64,000 bases of DNA, from positions 1 through 64,000 of the forward strand of contig NZ_DKIH01000005.1 in assembly GCF_002454115.1 (NCBI RefSeq). The letters run 5' to 3'. Positions 26,482-34,503 of this stretch are shown here, one piece after another. Position 1 is the first letter of the stretch; every line of letters starts with the position of its first letter. The stretch comes from Sphingopyxis sp. UBA6723 (GTDB taxonomy: Bacteria > Pseudomonadota > Alphaproteobacteria > Sphingomonadales > Sphingomonadaceae). The notes beneath the pieces are model-generated. The model was not told where the DNA came from. It made no database searches and saw only the letters and a program-made list of their open reading frames with translations. The translations under genes were made by a program, and so were the position numbers.

Positions 26482-27525
26482 TCATGCGCGCGCGCCGCGC
26501 ACCGGCGCTTTGTCTACAGTCGTACTGCCCAATGCACCGCCGGTGGTACCGCGGGCTACCAGCGTCGGGGTGAGGATGGTTCCGCTCGCCGCGGCCAATG
26601 ACTCGCCGCGCAGGATGCGCAGCAACATCATCATCGCCGTCGAACCAAGGCGGTCGATATTCACCTGCATCGTCGAGAGCGACGGATTGAGGTGGCGGGC
26701 GAGGGGGATGTCATCGAAGCCCGCGACCATGATGTCGCCGGGGACCGACAAGCCTGATGCCGCCAGTTCGGCGATCAGTCCGACCGCCATCTGGTCATTG
26801 GCAGCAAAGACTGCGTCGGCCGGAAGTCGACCCTGCACCAGCAGGCGCCCCGCCTGCGCGCCGCTTTCCTCGGAAAAGTCGCCGGGAAGAATGGCGGGGC
26901 TCTTTATCTTCGCGATCTTGGTCATCGCATCGACAAAACCACGCTGGCGGTCGCGCGCGTCGCGATTATGCCTGGGACCGGCGATATGCACGACTTGTTT
27001 CGCGCCACGCGCCAACAGCGCCTCGGTCATTGCATAGGCGCCGCGATAATTATCGACCGCGACGAAGGGGAGGTCGAGCGAGTCAGCATCATAGTTGAGC
27101 AGGACAGTCGGAAGCGCGGGGTCGAGATAGCCCGACAGCAGTTCGGGCTTCACATCGGGCGGCATGACCAGCAGTCCGTCGACGCGGCCGCGCATCGCGG
27201 CGATCGCGGCCGCGGTTTCATGGGGGCTGCCGTGCATGTTGCCAAGCAGCAGATGCATCCCCGATTCATGCGCCACCAGGTCGATGCCGCGGATGATCTC
27301 GGAGAAAAACTCGCCAAACAGGTCGGGCAGGATGACCCCGACGGTGTCGGTCTTGCGCCGGGTCAGGCTGCGCGCGCCGCTGTGCGGAACGAAATTGAGC
27401 TTCTTGACTGCCGCGAGCACGGCGTCCTTCGTCGGGCCGGTCACATTGCTGTGGTCGTTGATGGCGCGCGATGCCGTGGCGACAGAAACCCCCGCCTCGC
27501 GGGCGACGTCCCTTAACGTTGCCAT
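26482..27525 (-). CDS. LacI-family transcriptional regulator of the sugar regulon
   Basis: 347 residues: an N-terminal helix-turn-helix (ATLRDVAREAGVSVATASRAINDHSNVTG, residues 2-30), hinge around LNFVPHSGARSLTRRKT, then a periplasmic-binding-protein-like sugar sensor domain (VGVILPDLFGEFFSEIIRGID, VMPPDVKPELL, VFAANDQMAVGLIAELA). It is probably a glucoside-responsive repressor. A palindrome at 27614-27627 lies 89 bases before its start, suggesting autoregulation, and two more copies precede the GH3/TonB pair and the MFS operon. It is the first gene of the ABC/GH1 operon. Confidence 0.93.
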   Translation of the reverse strand: MATLRDVAREAGVSVATASRAINDHSNVTGPTKDAVLAAVKKLNFVPHSGARSLTRRKTDTVGVILPDLFGEFFSEIIRGIDLVAHESGMHLLLGNMHGSPHETAAAIAAMRGRVDGLLVMPPDVKPELLSGYLDPALPTVLLNYDADSLDLPFVAVDNYRGAYAMTEALLARGAKQVVHIAGPRHNRDARDRQRGFVDAMTKIAKIKSPAILPGDFSEESGAQAGRLLVQGRLPADAVFAANDQMAVGLIAELAASGLSVPGDIMVAGFDDIPLARHLNPSLSTMQVNIDRLGSTAMMMLLRILRGESLAAASGTILTPTLVARGTTGGALGSTTVDKAPVRGARA

Positions 27526-27613
27526 GCTGTTCGCCCCCTCAAGTTCCGATGGCGCCGGGTTGGCGGTGCGACGCCTTTGATATTCGGACAGCCGGGCGCG
27601 GAAACGGCATGAG

Positions 27614-27627
27614 AGTAACCGGTTACA
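27614..27627. promoter_or_regulatory. LacI-type operator 2 (AGTAACCGGTTACA)
   Basis: Contains the perfect 12-base palindrome GTAACCGGTTAC. It lies between the stop of the ABC ATPase gene (27644) and the start of lacI (27525), and so upstream of the lacI-ABC-GH1 operon. Same core as the sites at 15659 and 32218. Confidence 0.8.
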
Positions 27628-27643
27628 GTTGCAAAATGCAAGG

Positions 27644-28723
27644 TCATTTGCGCGCTTCGCGGGCTAGCGCGGCGCCGTGGGCGTCGAACAGGTGCAGGCG
27701 GTCGGACGGCAATTGAACCGCCACCGTTTGACCTTCGATGAGGTGGATGTCATCGCGCAACTGGCAGGCGATCGGCTCGCCATCGGCTTGCAGATGCACG
27801 GTTGCCAACCCGCCAAGCCGTTCGACAAAGCGGATTGTAAACGGCAGCGCATCGGGTGCTGCGCCAATCCGGACGTCTTCCGGCCGGATGCCGACCGACA
27901 CCCTGGCACCTGGTGCCAGCGTGTCCGCCATTGCTGGCAGCTTGATCTCCCGGCCATTGTCCAACCGGGCCTGCCGGTGGTCTGTGAGCACCGCCGGAAT
28001 GATGTTCATGCGCGGCGTTCCCAGAAATTGGGCGACAAAGATGTTTGCGGGTTGCGCATAAATTTCACGTGGGGTGCCGACCTGTTCGATGATCCCGTCA
28101 CGCAGCACGATGATGCGGTCGGCGAGCGTCATCGCTTCCACCTGGTCGTGGGTGACGTACAGCGTGGTGGTGCCCAATGTCTTGTGCAGCGCCGCGAACT
28201 CGTAGCGCATCCGGACGCGAAGGTCGGCGTCCAGATTGGAGAGCGGTTCGTCGAACAGGAAAATCTGCGGCTGGCGGACAATCGCGCGGCCAATCGCGAC
28301 GCGCTGACGTTGGCCGCCCGAAAGCGCCGCAGGCTTGCGTTCGAGCAAGCCCTCGATGTTCAGGATCGCGGCCGCGCCGCGCACCGCAACATCAATCGCG
28401 CTCTTATCGACCTTTGCGATGCGCAGCGCGAACGCCATATTTTCGTAGACGGTCAGGTGCGGGTAAAGCGCATAGCTTTGAAAGACCATCGCGATACCGC
28501 GCGCCGACGGTGGCAGGTCGGTGACGTCCCGGCCGCCAATGACGATGCGCCCCTCGGTCAATGCTTCCAGACCCGCTACCGCCCGCAACAGCGTCGATTT
28601 GCCGCAGCCGGACGGGCCAACGATCACCGCGAACTCGCCGTCGGCCACGTCGATCGATACGCCGTGCAGCACCTGAGTTTCGCCGAAACTCTTGCGTGCG
28701 TTCTCGATCGACAGTCCGGCCAT
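27644..28723 (-). CDS. Sugar ABC transporter ATP-binding protein (MalK/UgpC type)
   Basis: 359 residues. Walker A GPSGCGKSTLLRAVAGLE, signature LSGGQRQRVAIGRA, Walker B IFLFDEPLSNLDADLRVRMR and the H-loop LYVTHDQVEAMTLADR are all present, followed by the TOBE domain (RVSVGIRPEDVRI) found in CUT1 ATPases. It energises the permeases encoded downstream of lacI, although it lies in the upstream transcript with the MFS and GH97 genes. I chose the ATG at 28723 (MAGLSIENARKSFGE); the longer frame runs into the GH97 gene. Confidence 0.93.
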   Translation of the reverse strand: MAGLSIENARKSFGETQVLHGVSIDVADGEFAVIVGPSGCGKSTLLRAVAGLEALTEGRIVIGGRDVTDLPPSARGIAMVFQSYALYPHLTVYENMAFALRIAKVDKSAIDVAVRGAAAILNIEGLLERKPAALSGGQRQRVAIGRAIVRQPQIFLFDEPLSNLDADLRVRMRYEFAALHKTLGTTTLYVTHDQVEAMTLADRIIVLRDGIIEQVGTPREIYAQPANIFVAQFLGTPRMNIIPAVLTDHRQARLDNGREIKLPAMADTLAPGARVSVGIRPEDVRIGAAPDALPFTIRFVERLGGLATVHLQADGEPIACQLRDDIHLIEGQTVAVQLPSDRLHLFDAHGAALAREARK

Positions 28724-28746
28724 GAGTTCTCCCTGTGCCGCGCGAC

Positions 28747-30789
28747 CTAGCGCGCCGGACTTATCGCAATGGCGAAACCGCCGCCTGCCGCCATGCGGAT
28801 CGGCCATTTCGTCGCTGCGGTCACCGCCTTGGTCTCGATGGTCATCGCAAACGGATCGCCGTCGATGCCGCCTTGGGGACCGTCGCGCCAGATCGTCGCT
28901 GAATAACGCTTGCCTGCGGGCAGGAAAGCGAAATCGACCGTTACGCCGCGGGCCGTTTCGTCCGTCACGCCGCCGACATACCAGTCGCCGCCGCCACGTC
29001 GCTGCCGCGCAAAGACGGCATAATCGCCGATTGCGCCGCCAAGCACGCGCGTTACCTCCCAGTCCGCGGGGACGCGCTTGATGAAATCGAACGCCGCCGG
29101 CCGTGCTTCGTAATGTTCGGGGAGGTCGGCGGCCATCTGGACCGGGCTATAGATCACCACATAGTTGGCGAGCTGCTTCGCGAGCGTCGATGGAATTCGT
29201 CGCCCGCCCTTGCCGGTCAGGCTGACAATCCCGGGCGTGTAATCCATTGGGCCCGACAGCATCCGGGTAAAGGCCAGATTGGCTTCATGCTCTGGCGGGT
29301 TGGGCGGGTCGCCCCACGCCTGATATTCCATCCCCCGCGCGCCCTCGCGGCTGACCATATTGGGCCAGGTTCGTCGCAGTCCGGTATCCTTGACCGGCTC
29401 GTGCACGTTCACCGACATGCGGCGTTTCGCCGCAGCTTCGGCGACCGCCTGATGATGGCGAACCTGATACTGGCCGTCGTGCCAATCCCAGATCTCCTCG
29501 CCGTCATTGTCCTGGTGCAGCACACCGCCGGCGTCGGCGACATAGCCCGTCTTGACCGAGGGTATGCCGTAGCGCGCATAATAATCGAACGCAGCATCCA
29601 TCTGGGCGGCATAACGACCGGAATTTCCGGCCGTTTCGTGGTGCCCCATGATGGCGACGCCCTTTTTGCGCGCATGGGCGGCGACCCGGTCCATGTCGAA
29701 ATCGGGATAGGCCGCAGCAAAGTTGAAGTTGCGCCCGTGATCGCCGATCCAGTTGCCGTCCCAGCCGATATTCCACCCCTCGACCAGCACCGCGTCGAAG
29801 CCATGCTTGGCCGCGAAGTCGATATATTTCAGGGTGTTTTCGGTCGTCGCGCCATGTTTCGGTCCGCTGTGCCAACTGGCCTGGTCAAGGTGCATGGCCC
29901 ACCAGATGCCGATATATTTGAGCGGTTTCACCCAGCTGACGTCGCCCAGCTTGTTGGGTTCGTTAAGGCTGAGGATCATGTCCGACGCGGCATAAAGACG
30001 CGGCGCGTCGTCGGCGATCAGGATTGTCCGCCACGGCGTTTCGAACGGCGCGGCGCGGCGCACCTTTGCTGGCTGGGACGATGGGGAAAGGCGGGTGCGA
30101 AAACGCTGACCGTCGATCCGCTGCAGCCAGAAGCTGGCATAATCGACCAGCGCCGCCTCGTGGATCGCGATATGCAGGCCATCGTCGCGGCGAAAGGTGA
30201 TCGGCGAATGCGCAGTGCCGACCTGGTTCGCGGGGGTATGGTTATAGAGATATTCGTAACGGTTCCACTCGCCCGCCGGAATCCACCATGCTTCGGCCGT
30301 ACCCGCGATGTTGAACTCGGTGAGCTCTTCATCGATCTGGACGTCGCGGAGCTGGGCCTGGTCGGGGAAGGCAAAGCGAAAGCCGACCCCGGTGTCGAAC
30401 ACCCGGGCGATCAGGTCAATCCGGCGCTTGCCCCCGATCAGTTCGGTAATCGGAACCCGCATTTCCCGGTAATGGTCGCGGACCCAGCGATTCTCGCCCC
30501 ACGGCTGTTCCCAGCGCTTGTCGGTCTCGGAATAGCTCGCTTTGCCGAGCGCTGTTGCATGTTCGAACTTGCCATGCCCGCGCAGCATGAAACCCAGCCG
30601 CGATGGCGCGATGATCGGCTTGCCGTCGCGCGTGACGCGATACGTCGGTATCTCGCCCACCGTCGTCAGCGCAAAGCAGGTGCGCGTATCGGGCGAACAG
30701 ACTTCGTGCGTCACGTCGTCGCGTGCCGCCGCAGGTGAAGCTGCAAGGACAGCGAGCATAACGCCGCCGAGACGGGCAAGGCCGCGCAT
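28747..30789 (-). CDS. GH97 alpha-glucosidase (inverting type), periplasmic
   Basis: 680 residues with signal peptide (MRGLARLGGVMLAVLAASPAAA). The family 97 core is plain: VLVEGWNIGWDGNWIG, HHETAGNSGRYAAQMDAAFDYY, SVKTGYVADAGG, SVNVHEPVKDTGLRRTWPN, EGARGMEYQAWG and TRMLSGPMDYTPGI. The three glutamates used by the inverting SusB-type alpha-glucosidases appear to be kept (in HHET, VHEPVK and GMEYQ), which favours alpha-glucosidase over the retaining alpha-galactosidase branch. The start ATG shares its A with the TAA of the MFS gene (TAATG), so translation is coupled. Confidence 0.92.
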   Translation of the reverse strand: MRGLARLGGVMLAVLAASPAAARDDVTHEVCSPDTRTCFALTTVGEIPTYRVTRDGKPIIAPSRLGFMLRGHGKFEHATALGKASYSETDKRWEQPWGENRWVRDHYREMRVPITELIGGKRRIDLIARVFDTGVGFRFAFPDQAQLRDVQIDEELTEFNIAGTAEAWWIPAGEWNRYEYLYNHTPANQVGTAHSPITFRRDDGLHIAIHEAALVDYASFWLQRIDGQRFRTRLSPSSQPAKVRRAAPFETPWRTILIADDAPRLYAASDMILSLNEPNKLGDVSWVKPLKYIGIWWAMHLDQASWHSGPKHGATTENTLKYIDFAAKHGFDAVLVEGWNIGWDGNWIGDHGRNFNFAAAYPDFDMDRVAAHARKKGVAIMGHHETAGNSGRYAAQMDAAFDYYARYGIPSVKTGYVADAGGVLHQDNDGEEIWDWHDGQYQVRHHQAVAEAAAKRRMSVNVHEPVKDTGLRRTWPNMVSREGARGMEYQAWGDPPNPPEHEANLAFTRMLSGPMDYTPGIVSLTGKGGRRIPSTLAKQLANYVVIYSPVQMAADLPEHYEARPAAFDFIKRVPADWEVTRVLGGAIGDYAVFARQRRGGGDWYVGGVTDETARGVTVDFAFLPAGKRYSATIWRDGPQGGIDGDPFAMTIETKAVTAATKWPIRMAAGGGFAIAISPAR

Positions 30790-32159
30790 TAGTGTACCGA
30801 AACGACCGACGCCGCCGCCTTGACCGGCGCGCGACCGGCCGCGAAGGCGAAAATGCTGAGAAGGGCATAGCATAGCGCGGGCAGGGCAAAGGCGGCCGCA
30901 TAGCCCATCGCGTCGGACAGACTGCCAACGAGCACGGGAATGATCGCCCCGCCGATGATCGCCGTGCAAAGCAACCCCGAAGTCGCCTCGGCCCGCGCAC
31001 TCGACCGTTCAAGGGTTAATGTGAAAATGACCGGGAACATGATGGAATTGACCAGCCCGATCGACAGCGCGACGAAGCCCGCGTTCACGCCGCCGACAAA
31101 GACGATATAGAGACAAAGCACGCACGCCGCCGCAGTAAAGGCGGCGAGCAAACGCGCAGCTGGCGCGAGCGCGAGCAACACCGAACCGATTGCGCGGCCG
31201 ACCATCGCGCCGCCCCAGTAAAAGGCGACCGCCTTGCCGGCCTCTTGCAGCGAGACGCCAGGAATGCCGTCGCTGCCCATCGCAAAGCCCAGCAACGGAA
31301 CGCCAAAGGGCGCCTCCGACTGCCCCCAGACGGCGTCGCTGTTGAGGAACAGCGCCATTTGCGTGCCGATTGCGACTTCGGCGCCGACATAAAGGAAGAT
31401 CGCGAGCGCTCCAAACACGCCCCATCGCGATGAAAAGGCCTCGCGGATCAATTCGCCCATGTTGGCGCGCTCGCGCGTGGGTGCGGGGGGAACCGCGGCG
31501 CTGACGATCCGGCGGCTGACCCAGAAGAAGAGGATGAGCGCGACAATCAGGCCGCAGATCCAGAAATAGGCGGCGTCGATCCCGGCCAAGGCCTGATCGC
31601 GGACGCTGTCGGAAATGGTCGCGCCATCCTTGACCTCGACGCCTTCGAGAAACAGGTGCGCGCCGATCAACGGGCCAAGGAAGGTACCAAAACTGTTGAA
31701 AGTCTGGCTGAGGGTCAGTCGGAAATGGCTCCATTTGGGATTGCCGAGCGCCGCCGCGAGCGGATTGGCGGCGACCTGCAAAATCGTGATCCCGCTTGCC
31801 AGCATGAACAGGCCCACCAAGACGAGCGGATAGATCGCCAGATTGGCTGCCGCCAGCATGACCAGGCAGCCCGCGACCATCGTCACCAGCGCAGTCAGGA
31901 TCGAGGGAATCGAATGAAAGCGGGCAATCAGCGCCGCCGCGGGAAAGGACATGACGCCATAGGCGATGAAAAAGGCAAAGGCCGACAGCTGGGCTTCGGC
32001 ATCACTCAGGGTGAAAATACCCTTTACCGCCGCGACCAGCGGGTCGATCATCGACGTGATGAAACCCCAAGCAAAAAATAGGACCGTGACCGCCGCAAAG
32101 GCCGCGGCGGCGGTCGATCGACCGCTGGGTGCTGCATAGTCCTGCGCGGGTTGGCCCAT
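30789..32159 (-). CDS. Sugar MFS transporter (FucP/GluP/NagP family)
   Basis: 456 residues with about 12 membrane segments. The FucP-family signature is in the N-terminal part (VTVLFFAWGFITSMIDPLVAAVKGIFTLS) and loop NPLAAALGNPKWSHFRLTLSQTFNSFGTFLGPLIGA. It would carry a monosaccharide such as glucose by proton symport across the inner membrane. The chosen ATG at 32159 has AGAGGAC eight bases before. It is the first gene of the MFS-GH97-ATPase transcript, with a LacI-type palindrome 59 bases before the start. Confidence 0.93.
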   Translation of the reverse strand: MGQPAQDYAAPSGRSTAAAAFAAVTVLFFAWGFITSMIDPLVAAVKGIFTLSDAEAQLSAFAFFIAYGVMSFPAAALIARFHSIPSILTALVTMVAGCLVMLAAANLAIYPLVLVGLFMLASGITILQVAANPLAAALGNPKWSHFRLTLSQTFNSFGTFLGPLIGAHLFLEGVEVKDGATISDSVRDQALAGIDAAYFWICGLIVALILFFWVSRRIVSAAVPPAPTRERANMGELIREAFSSRWGVFGALAIFLYVGAEVAIGTQMALFLNSDAVWGQSEAPFGVPLLGFAMGSDGIPGVSLQEAGKAVAFYWGGAMVGRAIGSVLLALAPAARLLAAFTAAACVLCLYIVFVGGVNAGFVALSIGLVNSIMFPVIFTLTLERSSARAEATSGLLCTAIIGGAIIPVLVGSLSDAMGYAAAFALPALCYALLSIFAFAAGRAPVKAAASVVSVH

Positions 32160-32217
32160 ATTTTTGTCCTCTTCCCTGATTTTATTCTGGGCCGGTCTAA
32201 CTGCACCCATAGGGCAA

Positions 32218-32231
32218 TGCAACCGGTTACA
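32218..32231. promoter_or_regulatory. LacI-type operator 3 (TGCAACCGGTTACA)
   Basis: Palindromic site 59 bases upstream of the sugar MFS gene, with the same core AACCGGTTACA as operators 1 and 2. Its distance to the start fits an operator overlapping the promoter of the MFS-GH97-ATPase transcript. Confidence 0.78.
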
Positions 32232-32928
32232 TCTTTGTCACCTAGCTGGAATTGTGGAGTGCAAGCGCTTAGATGTCGCACAGTTACGACGCGGCGTTCG
32301 ATTGGATAAGGGATGAAAATCCGGCCGGCATCAAGATGGGCATTGGCAACGAGGTGATGCGGCTTGCCAGGATAGATCTCCGAGATTGATGCTTCGGTGA
32401 GGCTATGGATGCTGATCCAATGGACGCGATCAATGCGGGGTGGACGTTCTTGAAATGCCCGGCGCATTCGCTCGACGGTGTTCGGGTCCGGCCAAAAGCC
32501 GTGCTCCATGCTGTAGATTACCACTAAGCGCCGCGTACCACTTTTGTGGGCCGACTTCCTAACAATCAGAGCTTTGGCGTGTTTAGCCTTCTCCCGCGGA
32601 TGGAGCGACCGTCGGACATCCGCAAATCGCGGCCGCAAATCGGAAAGCGGCGCGAACTCTGCCAACTCCATCTGCATTTTCCGGCCGAGGTCTCCACTAT
32701 GAAGGCGAGATCGTTTTCCTCGGTTTGCTTCGGTTGGTCAAAGGGGGCGAGCGTCGGCTCACTTTCTCTGGCGACCCAACGGTCAACCGCCTTCACAAAG
32801 CGGCTGGCGATCAGCTGCTCGCGTTCGGCCTTGTGCTGCGGCAAGGGAATCACGAACCAAGTCGGCCCATTTGGGCGGGCGCCGGCCGGCCCGCTTTCGC
32901 CTTGGGGATGGATCGCGATCCTGCTCAT
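32232..32928 (-). pseudogene. Frameshifted hypothetical gene
   Basis: Two minus-strand frames fit end to end. The first (from an ATG at 32928, MSRIAIHPQGESGPAG...) reads ...PFDQPKQTEENDLAFIVETSAGK to about 32680. The second starts with MQMELAEFAPLSDLRPRFADVRRSLHPREK at 32677 and goes on to IFIPYPIERRVVT and beyond. They meet at a run of four A (32677-32680, complement TTTT on the plus strand), where one missing base would account for the shift. The second frame has no natural stop before it runs through the operator and ribosome site of the MFS gene, so the 3' end is lost too. I do not recognise the family. Adjacent to a tRNA-Lys remnant, so it may be debris of a former mobile insertion. Confidence 0.45.
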
Positions 32929-33007
32929 CATTCGGTGCCCCAGACGAGGCCATGGAAACCAAACTGGAGCAGCGAGCGCGAAATTGCCCAACTAAGTCTT
33001 TGGAATA

Positions 33008-33054
33008 TGGTGGACGCACTAGGGCTCGAACCTAGGACCCGCTGATTAAGAGTC
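33008..33054 (-). other. 3' fragment of tRNA-Lys (CTT): integration-site remnant
   Basis: Read on the minus strand, these 47 bases run from the anticodon stem (GACTCTTAATCAGC, anticodon CTT) through the variable region and T-arm (CTAGG-TTCGAGC-CCTAG) to an encoded terminal CCA. The 5' half of a tRNA is absent; the sequence loses all tRNA character after GACT. Such 3' tRNA fragments are left when an integrative element that used the tRNA gene as attachment site is present or has been lost. An intact tRNA-Lys is not in this window. Confidence 0.8.
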
Positions 33055-33635
33055 GATCCGTTGTGGTATATTTGGTAGCATTAACAGGTACTTAGATGCA
33101 TCCGTTTCAAGCGGCTGGTCCAGTATGCCACAACGGACCACATGGCGCTACAATGCGCGACGTCACAAGAACGCCTACAGTCAGGCGAGCCGCTGTGGCC
33201 TGTTTTGCGCCTCATCTAAGCCGTAGCTGCCGTCGAAACCGCTCCCCGAAATCGGACGTTCTCAGCGTCGGAGGCGGAGGAGAACAGCGCGACTGATTTG
33301 AGCGGTGGCCGCCGGTGAAATCGGCACTCGAAAGCCGCCGCAGGCCAATGTGGGAATACCGGTTCGGGGGCGGCGCCGGACGTTTCACATTGCCGATCAT
33401 TTTTCGGTTTCCGAAAGGGGCGAGATACGCTCCGACCTTAGGCCAATCTGGGGACGTGGTTTTCCCGCTACCTTGAGACGACTTAACAGCGCTTGAGAAC
33501 TAATACGCTGTTATGGCGGTTTCCGCGTAACCAAAAGCTGGGCGGTAGAGCGGGTGGCGGCGTTAGGCGACTCCGTCTGCGAACGAAAAAGAAGCTTTCC
33601 TTTAGAAAAGCGCAGGCTTTCGAGCATTGTGATCG
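33055..33635. other. Non-coding stretch after the tRNA fragment
   Basis: No convincing gene. A 10-base inverted pair (TCCGTTGTGG at 33057-33066, CCACAACGGA at 33128-33137) lies next to the tRNA fragment. The short open frames here have no start signals or protein-like composition. Probably decayed sequence. Confidence 0.6.
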
Positions 33636-34118
33636 CTAAAGTTCTATGTGCATAATTAGTGCATCAACTTCCCCGTGAACAGGGTGCTCGAAAGCACGCG
33701 GCAGTCTGCCGACCGTCGTAAATCCTAAGGACTTCCACAATCCTATGGCTCGTTCGTTCGTCGATACGACGAAGTTAAACTGCATTGCGCGAAAATCCCG
33801 CTGCCGCGCGTGGTTCAGTGAATGCTCGCACATTCGACGGGCGATTCCCCGGCCGGCCGCAGCGCTGGCCGTCATATAGCCACAATTACATACATGACGT
33901 CCCCCACCATGCTGATTTGGCCGCAGGTAATATGTGCCCAGAATTTGGCCGTCGGTAACGGCGACAAAGGATTCCTTGTCACCCCCGCACCAATAAGCGA
34001 TTGCGTCTTTATCGCTCATGTCCCGGTCGAGTGTATAAGTCTCACCGGCGCGAATAACGGGCCCAATGATCGACCAAATCGCTGAATGGTCTTCTGCGGT
34101 TGCGACACGAATCAACAT
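33636..34118 (-). CDS. GNAT-family N-acetyltransferase
   Basis: 160 residues with the GNAT fold: LIRVATAEDHSAIWSIIGPVI at the start, the acetyl-CoA loop in CGYMTASAAAGRGIARRMCEHSL (motif A, GRGIAR) and the C-terminal NERAIGLWKSLGFTTVGRLPRAFEHP. Resembles phosphinothricin/streptothricin-like small-molecule or amino-acid acetyltransferases, but the substrate is unknown. It stands alone in a region of lower GC content beside the tRNA remnant, which could mean lateral origin. Confidence 0.9.
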   Translation of the reverse strand: MLIRVATAEDHSAIWSIIGPVIRAGETYTLDRDMSDKDAIAYWCGGDKESFVAVTDGQILGTYYLRPNQHGGGRHVCNCGYMTASAAAGRGIARRMCEHSLNHARQRDFRAMQFNFVVSTNERAIGLWKSLGFTTVGRLPRAFEHPVHGEVDALIMHIEL

Positions 34119-34503
34119 CTCTCACAATCTAAGCCATTCGCTTTCTTAAGCAATAACACCTGCCAAGCCCTACGGCCAAGGCTGAGAATTCCTCTCGGCG
34201 TTTGCGCGCAACGCCTTGCTATTCGATCTGGCCGATCGGAAATAAGTTTCCTATTTGCGGGTAGTTTTCCAGCAATAGAAATTCGATTCGATTGGCGAAC
34301 TGCCGATGTACGGGTCACGAGCGGACGTATGCGACAAAATCACGGAGGAAATTGGCCCAGGGCGTAGAATGTCCGGAAATTTGACAGTTTGAAGAATTTT
34401 CTGTGTTTTATCGGTGAAAATACCGAGCACCTTCGGTCGGAGCGATGTTAGCATCATAAAATTCCAAGAATCGGATCGATTGTGGAAATAAGGGGACTTT
34501 CAA
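34119..34503. other. Intergenic region upstream of the TonB receptor
   Basis: No gene seen. The last 130 bases are AT-rich for this genome (GAATTTTCTGTGTTTTATC near 34390) and probably hold the receptor promoter. A weak ribosome site (AAGGGGA) precedes the ATG at 34504. Confidence 0.5.

Noticed and set aside
32725..33045. Plus-strand frame ending in the peptide LGLEPRTR.
   Set aside because: That ending is the well-known artefact of translating a tRNA 3' end in the opposite direction.
33096..33296. 66-codon frame near the tRNA remnant.
   Set aside because: Composition and lack of start signals suggest non-coding sequence.
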